16,640 nucleotides of DNA. It comes from Methylococcaceae bacterium. GTDB taxonomy: Bacteria; Pseudomonadota; Gammaproteobacteria; Methylococcales; Methylomonadaceae. Position 1 is the first letter of the stretch; the number at the start of each line of letters is the position of its first letter. The translations under genes were made by a program, and so were the position numbers. The stretch spans positions 1 to 16,640 of the forward strand of contig JAKIUK010000082.1 of NCBI GenBank assembly GCA_021647585.1, written 5' to 3'. A model generated the notes under the pieces. That model ran no database searches, was not told the DNA's origin, and was given only the letters and a program-made list of their open reading frames with translations. Of this stretch, positions 1 through 6,889 are shown in pieces.

Positions 1-37
1 AATTCGTTTTTGCATTCGTGTGATAGCTCTGGCTCAT
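1..37 (-). CDS. 5' end of an outward-facing gene, possibly a transposase (partial)
   Basis: An ATG at 35-37 on the minus strand opens a frame that runs off the left edge; only twelve residues are visible (MSQSYHTNAKTN). It is preceded by a good ribosome binding site, AAAGGA at 44-49, six bases before the ATG, which is the main reason for calling it. The short N-terminus resembles my recollection of some DDE transposase or integrase starts with a YH-NA-TN pattern, and the neighbouring intron fragment fits a mobile region. That family guess is weak: twelve residues cannot establish it. The gene continues outside the window. Confidence 0.4.
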   Translation of the reverse strand, partial: MSQSYHTNAKTN

Positions 38-131
38 ATTAATTCCTTTGTGGTGAAAGTTTTAATATGTTATCAGGGCTGTCCTTTATTTTTTAATCAT
101 CAGGTATAACGTGGTGAAACTATACACCTAA

Positions 132-165
132 GAACCGTATTTGCGAGTTTCCCAGCATACGGCTC
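132..165 (-). mobile_element. Group II intron domain V (isolated 3'-end fragment)
   Basis: Read on the minus strand, these 34 bases fold as a canonical group II intron domain V. There is a nine-base-pair lower stem (GAGCCGUAU with AUACGGUUC, containing the AGC triad), a two-base AA bulge, a short upper stem and a GAAA tetraloop. Both the exact 34-nt length and the GAGCC...GGTTC ends match the family. The upper stem carries one U-C mismatch, so it may be somewhat degenerate. The following bases on the minus strand (about 129 down to 102) can form a stem of GGTGTATA type that might be domain VI, but no bulged branch-point A was clearly identified. No reverse transcriptase or maturase reading frame lies upstream (vapBC is there instead), so this is probably a truncated or ORF-less intron remnant. 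Confidence 0.7.
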
Positions 166-197
166 AAGCCTGTATACACCACCAAAAAGCAAGAATA

Positions 198-210
198 TCC
201 TGACCCAGGA
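198..210 (-). terminator. Weak hairpin downstream of vapC
   Basis: Just beyond the vapC stop the sequence holds a perfect but short inverted repeat: TCCTG, a three-base loop, then CAGGA. A T-rich stretch follows on the minus strand (about 196 down to 183), but the T run is several bases from the stem. It could serve as a poor intrinsic terminator for the toxin-antitoxin operon, or be part of the intron remnant. The evidence is structural only. Confidence 0.2.
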
Positions 211-215
211 GTACA

Positions 216-596
216 TTATATGGTTGTTTTGGCATAATATTTAACACCTACTAATGCTTTAAAGTCTATATCTTGGGTCCAGATTAAAGCATTAAATTTG
301 CGACCAGTTGCATAAATAATACTATCAGCTAGCGGTAACTTATGGTTAATACCATATTTAGCAGCATTAATAGCCAAAGAACTATCAAGGGATATAACAT
401 TCCCTTGCTCCATATGGGCGATAGCTTGCAAGGCCATATCTTCGTCGCGTTGGCGTAAAATATATTTAAAAACTTCGGTAATGGTAATACTCGGAACTAT
501 TAATTCTTCAATATTTTCTATCGGAATTGAAAATGCTGTTGCATTGGCATCGCCTGAGAAATAAGATAACCATGCTGATGAATCGACTACATTCAT
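216..596 (-). CDS. vapC: PIN-domain toxin, VapC-like ribonuclease
   Basis: A 126-residue single PIN domain, the usual size for VapC toxins, which are Mg2+-dependent RNases that cut tRNA, rRNA or mRNA when freed from their antitoxin. The acidic active-site residues are visible in order: Asp5 in VVDSSAW, Glu41 in ITEVFK, Asp91 in LADSIIYATG, and Asp109/Asp111 in TQDIDF. The last is followed by the usual C-terminal strand. Its ATG overlaps the stop of the upstream antitoxin gene by four bases (ATGA), so the two are translationally coupled. No separate ribosome binding site is needed, and the toxin should be made only with its antitoxin. The family is clear; the RNA target cannot be told. The domain looks intact, with no frameshift. 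Confidence 0.9.
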   Translation of the reverse strand: MNVVDSSAWLSYFSGDANATAFSIPIENIEELIVPSITITEVFKYILRQRDEDMALQAIAHMEQGNVISLDSSLAINAAKYGINHKLPLADSIIYATGRKFNALIWTQDIDFKALVGVKYYAKTTI

Positions 597-799
597 ATAC
601 GATCTTTATCCCTTGTTACTTCTGTATCAAGACCTTTTAAGAAACCTTTCATTTCGCTCATTGGTTTGATAGGGATTAACTCTATACGGTTGCAATAAGT
701 CAGCATTTGCACTTTTTGCCCGGAAATTATTCCCATAGATTCTCTGATATCTTTTGGAATTACTATTTGAAACTTTGGGGAAACAGTGACTGCTCTCAT
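593..799 (-). CDS. vapB: AbrB/SpoVT-fold antitoxin, VapB-like
   Basis: A 68-residue protein with an N-terminal swapped-hairpin AbrB/SpoVT DNA-binding domain: VTVSPKFQIVIPKDIRE followed by a GQKV turn, about residues 4-45. The short C-terminal tail (about 46-68, MKGFLKGLDTEV and on) is the part that in this family wraps around and inhibits the PIN toxin. It is the first gene of the pair, and its stop overlaps the vapC start. AGGTGA lies close upstream of the ATG as ribosome binding site. A promoter and a perfect inverted repeat lie directly upstream, as expected for an autoregulated toxin-antitoxin operon. Confidence 0.88.
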   Translation of the reverse strand: MRAVTVSPKFQIVIPKDIRESMGIISGQKVQMLTYCNRIELIPIKPMSEMKGFLKGLDTEVTRDKDRI

Positions 800-807
800 A
801 ATTCACC

Positions 808-848
808 TGATCGATATAAATATGGGTTTACTGTAATAGTATCGATCA
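808..848. promoter_or_regulatory. Candidate VapB operator: perfect 9-bp inverted repeat
   Basis: TGATCGATA at 808-816 is repeated in perfect inverted orientation as TATCGATCA at 840-848. The centres are 32 bp apart, about three helical turns, so both arms face the same side of the DNA. One arm lies in the vapB leader and the other in the spacer of the predicted promoter. Each arm contains the palindrome ATCGAT. AbrB-type antitoxins, alone or with the toxin, are known to repress their own operons by binding such repeats. That this is the site is inferred from position and symmetry. Confidence 0.6.
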
Positions 849-858
849 ATTTTGTCAA
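830..858 (-). promoter_or_regulatory. Candidate sigma-70 promoter of vapBC
   Basis: On the minus strand a perfect -35 box TTGACA (853-858) is followed after 17 bp by TACAGT (830-835), which matches four of six -10 positions. Transcription would begin near 823, giving a leader of roughly 24 bases before the vapB ATG. The inverted repeat at 808-848 overlaps it, consistent with autorepression. Confidence 0.55.
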
Positions 859-859
859 A

Positions 860-1059
860 CCTTACAACATTAAAATATCTTGCTGTTTTCCACGTCCTGT
901 TCTACGCAGGACAGGATAATAATATTCTGACTTTTTGCCATATTGACCTGCTAATCAGGCAAAAATGAATTTAACTAATATGCTAATTATTTTTAGTTTT
1001 ATGTCAATAAAAACTCTAAAGCCACTGCGTTGGATGATACCAGGGATATTGTTCGCGGG
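860..1059. other. Intergenic, AT-rich; short inverted repeats only
   Basis: No convincing gene lies between the toxin-antitoxin promoter and the spoVR stop. The stretch holds two small inverted repeats. The first is GTCCTG/CAGGAC at 894-912 with a seven-base loop. The second is TTTTTGCC (932-939) with GGCAAAAA (958-965) around an 18-base loop. The second lies downstream of spoVR on its strand and could contribute to transcript ending, but it lacks the GC-rich stem and T run of a standard terminator. Confidence 0.3.
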
Positions 1060-2553
1060 TTACTTTTCACATTCAAAAAGGGGCATAACAATATGATCGT
1101 TTACGACAGTTTCTAGCCTAACTCTAAAACCCCATAGCCTCGCTAAATGCTTCAATACTTCATGAACACTTTTATCCAGTGGCATACGGTTATATTGAGT
1201 ATGTCTTAGCGTCAGTGAACGATCACCCTCTCGATCAACATTAAACACCTGGATGTTGGGTTCGATACTACCCAGGTTGTACTGTTCGGACAAGGTTTTG
1301 CGAATGGTTTGATAACCTGTTTCATCATGAATGGATGTAACCTCTAACTGCTTTTTATTGTCATCATCAAGAATAGCGAACAGTTTGAGATCACGAATAA
1401 CTTTCGGTGACAAAAATTGACTGATAAAACTTTCGTCTTTAAAATTTTGCATAGCAAAATTCATTGTCTGCTGCCAGTCACTACCGGCAATGTCAGGAAA
1501 CCATTGCTTGTCCTCATCCGTAGGGTGTTCGCAAATTCTACGTATATCTATCATCATTGCAAAACCTAATGCATAAGGGTTAATGCCTGAAAAATAGGGG
1601 CTATCAAAGGCTGGTTGATAAATAACATTGGTATGGGATTGCAGGAATTCAATCATAAACCCGTCAGTGACCAGACCTTCATCATAAAGCTGGTTTAAAA
1701 TAGTATAGTGCCAGAAACAGGCCCAACCTTCATTCATCACCTGGGTTTGGCGTTGGGGATAAAAATATTGAGCAATTTTTCGTACAATACGGACAATCTC
1801 ACGTTGCCACGGTTCCAGTAATGGTGCATTTTTTTCTAGAAAGTAAAGGATGTTTTCCTGTGGTTCTTCCGGAAAATGGTCTCTCTGGGCATCCTGGCTA
1901 TTAGTGTCTTTAACCGGAATGGTCCGCCACAATTCATTGACTTGTGATTGTAAATAGGTTGCACGGTCTTGCTGTTTAGCCTTTTCTTCCTGCATGGATA
2001 ATGAAGGGGGGTGTTTATAACGGTCTACGCCAAAATTTTTTAAGGCATGACAGGAATCGAGTATGGCCTCTACGTGTTCCTCGCCGTATCTTTCTTCACA
2101 TTGGGCAATATAATTTTTGGCAAATAACAAATAATCAATAATTGATTCGGCACTGGTCCAGGTGGTGAACAAATAATTATTTTTAAAAAAAGAATTATGC
2201 CCATAAGCCGCGTGAGCGATGACTAGAGCCTGCATAGCCATGGTATTTTCTTCCATTAAATAAGCGATACAGGGGTTGGAATTGATTACTATTTCATAAG
2301 CAAGGCCCATTTGCCCGCGCTTATAGCGCTTTTCATTGTTGATATATTCTTTACCGAAAGACCAATGATTATATCCGATAGGCATACCGACAGATGCATA
2401 GGCATCCATCATTTGTTCTGTAGTGATAATTTCAAGTTGCACAGGATAGGTTTTCAAACCAAAATTTGTTGCAACGCGTTCAATTTCTTTTTGGTATTTC
2501 TCTATTAAAGCAAATGTCCACTGGGAAGTGTCTGAAATAGGTTTTCTGTTCAT
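1060..2553 (-). CDS. spoVR: SpoVR family protein (YcgB-like)
   Basis: A 497-residue protein close in length to Escherichia coli YcgB (about 510). It carries hallmark SpoVR segments: a SFGKEY region near residue 65, a glutamate- and histidine-bearing block MNEGWACFWH at 273-282, then SHTNVIYQP and INPYALGFAMM. The C-terminal part ends in a compact basic/acidic domain. The family is named from a Bacillus sporulation gene but is widespread in non-sporulating bacteria; its biochemistry is not established. Its ATG overlaps the yeaH stop by four bases (ATGA), making it the last gene of prkA-yeaH-spoVR. The PrkA, YeaH and SpoVR families commonly occur together and are linked to starvation or stationary-phase responses. 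Family assignment is firm, molecular role is not. Confidence 0.93.
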   Translation of the reverse strand: MNRKPISDTSQWTFALIEKYQKEIERVATNFGLKTYPVQLEIITTEQMMDAYASVGMPIGYNHWSFGKEYINNEKRYKRGQMGLAYEIVINSNPCIAYLMEENTMAMQALVIAHAAYGHNSFFKNNYLFTTWTSAESIIDYLLFAKNYIAQCEERYGEEHVEAILDSCHALKNFGVDRYKHPPSLSMQEEKAKQQDRATYLQSQVNELWRTIPVKDTNSQDAQRDHFPEEPQENILYFLEKNAPLLEPWQREIVRIVRKIAQYFYPQRQTQVMNEGWACFWHYTILNQLYDEGLVTDGFMIEFLQSHTNVIYQPAFDSPYFSGINPYALGFAMMIDIRRICEHPTDEDKQWFPDIAGSDWQQTMNFAMQNFKDESFISQFLSPKVIRDLKLFAILDDDNKKQLEVTSIHDETGYQTIRKTLSEQYNLGSIEPNIQVFNVDREGDRSLTLRHTQYNRMPLDKSVHEVLKHLARLWGFRVRLETVVNDHIVMPLFECEK

Positions 2554-3824
2554 TGGCTTTGCTTTTGAAACAGTTGACTGAACACTGGGTATATATCTGC
2601 TAATTGCTCAATGCGTTGCATAGCAAAATTGTCCCAGTTATTTTGCAATTCGAGATATTCCTGCCACAGATTCTGATGTCTATCTTCGGTAATTTCAATA
2701 TAGGCATAATATTGCACGTAAGGCATGATATGCTCGGTCAAAATTCGGCGACAGTCTATTGAGTCAGTATCCCAATTGTCACCGTCTGAAGCCTGTGCCG
2801 CATAAATATTCCATTCGGAGGTTGGAAAACGTTCCTGAATAATTTTACTGGTTAGGTTAAGTGCGCTAGAAACGATCGTACCGCCGGTATCCCTTGAATA
2901 AAAGAAGGTTTCTTCATCGACTTCTTGCGCTTCGGTATGGTGGGAAATAAAAATTACCTGGATTTTTTCATAGGTTTTAGTCAAAAAAAGGTATAACAAC
3001 ATGAAAAACCGTTTCGCCATATCTTTTTCTTCCGCTCCCATGGAACCGGAAATATCCATGATACAGAACATTACGGCCTGAGTCGTAGGTTTGGGCTGGT
3101 CGATACGATTGTTATAACGTAAATCAAAGGTATCAATGAAGGGGATATGGGCAATTTTTTTCTTCAGTTGCTCAATTTCCTCACGCAGTTTTATGATGAC
3201 TGCATCGGTCTCATTATGCCTGTTCAGTAACAGTTCCAGTTCGGCTTCTGCTTCTTTAATACGGGATTGATAGGGACCTCGGGCGGCAATACGTCTTCCC
3301 ATAGCGCCGCGTAATGAACGGATAATGTTAATATTGCTGGGCATACCGTCACTGGTATGGCCGGCGTGTACCTTTCTGGTTTCACTGATGGTCGTCAGTT
3401 TGGTTTTGACCAGGTTGGGTAATTCAAGGTCTTCAAAAAAAAACTGTAGAAATTCTTCTCGTGTTAATTCAAAGATAAAGTCATCAAGGCCTTCACCACT
3501 ATCTGAGGCATCATGTCCTTGTTTACTGCCGCCTTTCGGCCGATTAATTCTGTCGCCCTGATGAAATTCTTTATTGCCGGGATATATGCGTTGATGATGT
3601 CCCCCATGGCCATGGTGGAAAAAGGGTTCTGAGGTATTTTTTGTCGGGATAGACACTTTTTCCCCTTTGTCCAAGTCGGTGACACTACGATCTGCAATAG
3701 CATCCGCTACTGCTTTTTTAATCTGATTGCGAAAACGGCGAATAAACTTCTGCCGGTTAACAGCACTTTTGTTTTTTCCATTTAGACGTCTATCAACGAT
3801 ACTTGGCACAGTAATACCTCTCAT
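2550..3824 (-). CDS. yeaH: YeaH/DUF444 VWA-domain protein
   Basis: A 424-residue protein, nearly the length of E. coli YeaH. The N-terminal third is basic, then rich in His and Gly (about 69-103, with HHGHGGHH). A predicted coiled coil spans about 186-225. A C-terminal von Willebrand A-like domain follows, with the metal-binding MIDAS motif DISGS at 257-261, RDTGGT at 311-316 and SDGDN at 346-350. The protein is cytoplasmic with no signal peptide. In this family it is the partner gene of the PrkA kinase; its ligand is unknown. It starts three bases after the prkA stop and overlaps spoVR by four bases, so it is probably translated by coupling; its own ribosome binding site is poor. All key MIDAS residues are present. 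Confidence 0.93.
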   Translation of the reverse strand: MRGITVPSIVDRRLNGKNKSAVNRQKFIRRFRNQIKKAVADAIADRSVTDLDKGEKVSIPTKNTSEPFFHHGHGGHHQRIYPGNKEFHQGDRINRPKGGSKQGHDASDSGEGLDDFIFELTREEFLQFFFEDLELPNLVKTKLTTISETRKVHAGHTSDGMPSNINIIRSLRGAMGRRIAARGPYQSRIKEAEAELELLLNRHNETDAVIIKLREEIEQLKKKIAHIPFIDTFDLRYNNRIDQPKPTTQAVMFCIMDISGSMGAEEKDMAKRFFMLLYLFLTKTYEKIQVIFISHHTEAQEVDEETFFYSRDTGGTIVSSALNLTSKIIQERFPTSEWNIYAAQASDGDNWDTDSIDCRRILTEHIMPYVQYYAYIEITEDRHQNLWQEYLELQNNWDNFAMQRIEQLADIYPVFSQLFQKQSQ

Positions 3825-3827
3825 GTA

Positions 3828-5750
3828 TCAAGATGATTTACGGACTCTTAAATACCATTCGCTGAGCAGCCTGACCTGTTTCTCGGTATAACCCTTGTCC
3901 ACCATCCGATCTATAAATTCTTCATGTTTTTTCTGATCGTCAGATGAGGATTTGGTATTGAATGAAATGACCGGTAATAAATCTTCAGTACTGGAGAACA
4001 TTTTTTTCTCAATTACAGTACGCAATTTTTCATAACTGGTCCATGAAGGGTTTTTACCTTCGTTATTAGCTCTGGCACGTAACACGAAATTAACAATTTC
4101 GTTACGAAAATCTTTAGGATTACTGATGCCTGCAGGTTTTTCAATTTTTTCCAGTTCTTCATTTAATGCAGCGCGGTCAAACATTTCTCCGGTATCTGGG
4201 TCACGGAAGTCACTATCCTGGATCCAGTAATCAGAATAGGTTACATAGCGGTCAAAGATATTTTGACCGTATTCTGAATAGGATTGCAGGTAAGCGGTTT
4301 GAATTTCCTTACCGATAAATTCTATGTATTTTTGTGTTAAGTAACCTTTAAGGTGTGATAAATACTTCTCATGCGTTTCCGCTGGAAATTGTTCCCGTTC
4401 AATTTGTTGTTCTATGACATATAACAAATGTACTGGATTAGCAGCAATTTCAGTATTATCGAAGTTAAAGACTTTAGACAGAATCTTGAAAGCAAAGCGG
4501 GTGGATAAGCCTGTCATGCCTTCATCAATGCCTGCATAATCACGGTATTCCTGATAAGACTTGGCATCCGGATCGGTATCTTTGAGATTTTCACCGTCAT
4601 AAATTCTCATTTTGGAATAGAAATTGGAATTTTCCGGTTCTTTTAAACGTGACAACACGGCAAACTGAGCCATCATATCCAAAGTTCCGGGAGCACAGGC
4701 TGCATCGTGTAATGAGCTGTTATCCAGTAGTTTATTGTAAATTTTAATTTCTTCGGAAACTCTCAAACAATAAGGCACTTTGACGATATATATGCGGTCA
4801 AGAAAAGCTTCGTTATTTTTGTTGTTCCTAAATGCCAGCCATTCAGACTCGTTGGAATGCGCAAGAATGATGCCTTCAAAGGGAATGGCAGGAAATCCTT
4901 CAGTACCTTTGTAATTACTTTCCTGCGTCGCTGTTAACAAGGGATGTAGAACCTTGATGGGTGCCTTGAACATTTCCACAAATTCAAGTAATCCTTGATT
5001 AGCGCGGCAAAGCCCGCCTGAATAACTGTAAGCATCGGGGTCATCCTGTGAATACTGTTCCAGTTTACGAATATCCACTTTCCCGACCAGCGATGAAATA
5101 TCCTGATTATTTTCATCACCGGGTTCAGTTTTAGTAACTGCAATTTGTTTTAAGATGGAAGGGTGTAAACGAATCACCTTGAACTTTCGAATATCACCAT
5201 TAAATTCTTGTAGTCGTTTAGTTGCCCAAGGAGACATAATGGTATTGAGATAGCGCCTGGGTATTGCATAATCTTTTTCTAGAATATCGCCATCTTCAGA
5301 GGCATTGAAAAGTCCTAAAGGTGATTCAAATACTGGGGAACCTTGAATCGCATAAAACGGCACTTTTTCCATCAACGATTTCAGCTTTTCTGCTATGGAG
5401 GACTTTCCGCCACCCACCGGCCCGAGTAGATATAAGATTTGTTTTTTCTCTTCAAGTCCTTGTGCCGCATGTTTGAAAAATGACACGACTTGCTCAATCA
5501 CATCTTCCATGCCATAAAATTCACGAAATGCAGGATAAATTTTAATGACTTTGTTTGAGAATAAACGGCTTAAGGTGGGATCGTTATGAGTATCGAACAG
5601 TTCAGGTTCACCGATAGCCGCTAACATGCGCTCAGCAGGACTGGCATAGGCCAGTGGATCTTTCTTGCAAAAATCAAGATATTCTTGAAGACTTAATTCC
5701 TCTTCTCTTGATTCTTCAAATTTAGATGTATAGTGGTCAAAAATACTCAT
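3828..5750 (-). CDS. prkA: PrkA family serine protein kinase / AAA+ protein (YeaG-like)
   Basis: A 640-residue protein, matching the usual length of E. coli YeaG (about 644). The N-terminal AAA domain carries the Walker A motif GPVGGGKS at 110-117, followed by the PrkA-specific segment with PVFESPLGLF. The C-terminal part is the PrkA kinase-like domain. Members are reported as serine kinases, and some also as ATP-dependent proteases, acting in the cytoplasm during nutrient limitation. It is first in the prkA-yeaH-spoVR operon, with only three bases to yeaH. The ribosome binding site before the ATG is weak (AGAGAGAA). A candidate promoter and inverted repeat lie at 5787-5837. Substrates cannot be read from sequence. 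Confidence 0.94.
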   Translation of the reverse strand: MSIFDHYTSKFEESREEELSLQEYLDFCKKDPLAYASPAERMLAAIGEPELFDTHNDPTLSRLFSNKVIKIYPAFREFYGMEDVIEQVVSFFKHAAQGLEEKKQILYLLGPVGGGKSSIAEKLKSLMEKVPFYAIQGSPVFESPLGLFNASEDGDILEKDYAIPRRYLNTIMSPWATKRLQEFNGDIRKFKVIRLHPSILKQIAVTKTEPGDENNQDISSLVGKVDIRKLEQYSQDDPDAYSYSGGLCRANQGLLEFVEMFKAPIKVLHPLLTATQESNYKGTEGFPAIPFEGIILAHSNESEWLAFRNNKNNEAFLDRIYIVKVPYCLRVSEEIKIYNKLLDNSSLHDAACAPGTLDMMAQFAVLSRLKEPENSNFYSKMRIYDGENLKDTDPDAKSYQEYRDYAGIDEGMTGLSTRFAFKILSKVFNFDNTEIAANPVHLLYVIEQQIEREQFPAETHEKYLSHLKGYLTQKYIEFIGKEIQTAYLQSYSEYGQNIFDRYVTYSDYWIQDSDFRDPDTGEMFDRAALNEELEKIEKPAGISNPKDFRNEIVNFVLRARANNEGKNPSWTSYEKLRTVIEKKMFSSTEDLLPVISFNTKSSSDDQKKHEEFIDRMVDKGYTEKQVRLLSEWYLRVRKSS

Positions 5751-5786
5751 AAGAAATTCTCTCTGCAGTCCATCTCATAAACTTAA

Positions 5787-5815
5787 TATCTAGTTCATAG
5801 ACCATATAATTTCAA
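5787..5815 (-). promoter_or_regulatory. Candidate promoter of the prkA operon
   Basis: On the minus strand TTGAAA (5810-5815, five of six matches to a -35 box) is followed after 17 bp by TAGATA (5787-5792, a weak -10 box). This would give a start near 5780 and a leader of about 30 bases. The weak -10 box fits a gene needing an activator or an alternative sigma factor. No sigma-54 (GG-N10-GC) element was found in this interval. Confidence 0.35.
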
Positions 5816-5837
5816 ATTATTTCCATATTATTTGAAA
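5810..5837. promoter_or_regulatory. Perfect 8-bp inverted repeat upstream of prkA
   Basis: TTTCAAAT at 5810-5817 and ATTTGAAA at 5830-5837 form a perfect inverted repeat with a 12-bp spacer and 20 bp between centres, about two helical turns. This is the geometry of a dimeric regulator site. One arm contains the predicted -35 box of prkA. The regulator is unknown. The AT-rich background raises the chance of coincidence. Confidence 0.35.
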
Positions 5838-5906
5838 GTTTTTTCTGAGTACGGGACTAAACAGGGATAGACAAGACAAAATCCGCTTCAGACTTTGCAA
5901 AATGTT

Positions 5907-6002
5907 ATGGACATTGACATGGTGAAAGAATCTATCTCAAGAGCATACGAATTGGATCACTATGGAGATCCTCATATTCAACAGTTGCTAAACAAACCAT
6001 AA
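5907..6002 (+). CDS. Possible 31-residue small protein or gene remnant
   Basis: A short frame between prkA and the cytochrome gene encodes 31 residues beginning MDIDMVKESISRAY and ending HIQQLLNKP. The composition is protein-like, with an amphipathic N-terminal helix and few rare residues. The frame is open upstream to a TAG near 5868. No ribosome binding site precedes either ATG (5907, or 5919 inside it). It could be a real small protein, the tail of a decayed gene, or chance. I do not recognise the sequence. Confidence 0.22.
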   Translation: MDIDMVKESISRAYELDHYGDPHIQQLLNKP

Positions 6003-6048
6003 TTTCACGGACTATACTTATAGTTTTAATTTACAGTCAATCTGGGTT

Positions 6049-6879
6049 ATGCACAACTTCGCTATTAATTTATTTAATCTATGTCGCGTATTTTTCATAT
6101 CCTTAATGGTTAGCATGCTTTGTTTATCAATGATATCAGCCAGTTTTGCAAGACAAGTACCGGATATAGCAACATTAAAAAGTCGTTCAGAACTGGATGA
6201 TTACTACAGTAATGTAGTTTTGGGCTTTAACATTATCAATGACACACAAACTTATGCCAGTCGTTTTGTCGGAAACAAACTAAATTGTACTGATTGCCAT
6301 AGGGAGGCGGGCACAGTACAGGGGCAATTGCCGTTAAATGTAGCTGGTATATATCCATTATGGCGAAGTAAAAATGCTCAGATGACTGATTTGACTTTAG
6401 TGATTCGTGAATGCTTCGTTTATTCACTGAATGGCGTTATGCCACCTGCTAATGCACCTGAAGTGACAGCCATTAAGACTTATATCAGTTATTTATCAAT
6501 CAATCAGATTATTGGTGAATCACCTGGAGGACGAGGCGTTTCAATAATATCTGAAACTAACTATGAGCCAAATTCGCTGAATGGACAAATTATTTATAAG
6601 CAACATTGTGCTGGCTGCCATGGAGATACCGGAAATGGACTTGCAGAAAATCCGCCAGTATGGGGTATGGATTCTTATACCAAAGGTTCCGGTATGAATG
6701 ACATACAAGTTGCAGCAGGTTTTATCAACACAAAAATGTCAGAAATGAGTAAATCTAGTTTATCAGTACAGCAAGCTTTTGATGTGGCGGCCTATTTGAA
6801 CAAACAAATGCGTCCAGTTAATCCTGGGGAAAGTAAGCTTCCCAAATTGTTGCAAGATCTATATGGCTTTTTTAAATAG
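6049..6879 (+). CDS. tsdA: TsdA-like dihaem cytochrome c (thiosulfate dehydrogenase family)
   Basis: A 276-residue exported protein with a signal peptide (hydrophobic about 10-30, likely cut after SFA near residue 34) and two cytochrome c domains. Haem motifs are CTDCH at 80-84 and CAGCH at 187-191. The layout matches TsdA, the periplasmic enzyme that couples two thiosulfates into tetrathionate and passes on two electrons. Cys122 in RECFVYSLNG sits where TsdA has its unusual cysteine ligand to haem 1. Met230, with Lys229 beside it in FINTKM, sits where haem 2 is ligated, and a PVWGMDSY segment matches the TsdA signature. It lies 10 bases before a SulP transporter gene and is probably co-transcribed. 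A TATACT at 6013-6018 may be a -10 box, without a clear -35 box. A weak ribosome binding site leaves the start open; Met20 is an alternative. The family is likely, but the preferred reaction direction is unknown. Confidence 0.78.
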   Translation: MHNFAINLFNLCRVFFISLMVSMLCLSMISASFARQVPDIATLKSRSELDDYYSNVVLGFNIINDTQTYASRFVGNKLNCTDCHREAGTVQGQLPLNVAGIYPLWRSKNAQMTDLTLVIRECFVYSLNGVMPPANAPEVTAIKTYISYLSINQIIGESPGGRGVSIISETNYEPNSLNGQIIYKQHCAGCHGDTGNGLAENPPVWGMDSYTKGSGMNDIQVAAGFINTKMSEMSKSSLSVQQAFDVAAYLNKQMRPVNPGESKLPKLLQDLYGFFK

Positions 6880-6889
6880 AGAATAAACA

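Noticed and set aside
894..912. GTCCTG/CAGGAC hairpin as a regulatory RNA or terminator
   Set aside because: Only six base pairs, no T tract, no promoter nearby; compatible with chance.
932..965. TTTTTGCC/GGCAAAAA inverted repeat after spoVR as an intrinsic terminator
   Set aside because: The loop is 18 bases, the stem is mostly A-T, and no T run follows the stem on the spoVR strand; kept only as part of the intergenic description.
5751..6048. Sigma-54 promoter for the prkA operon
   Set aside because: The related E. coli operon is nitrogen-responsive, so I looked for GG-N10-GC elements on the minus strand; none was convincing.
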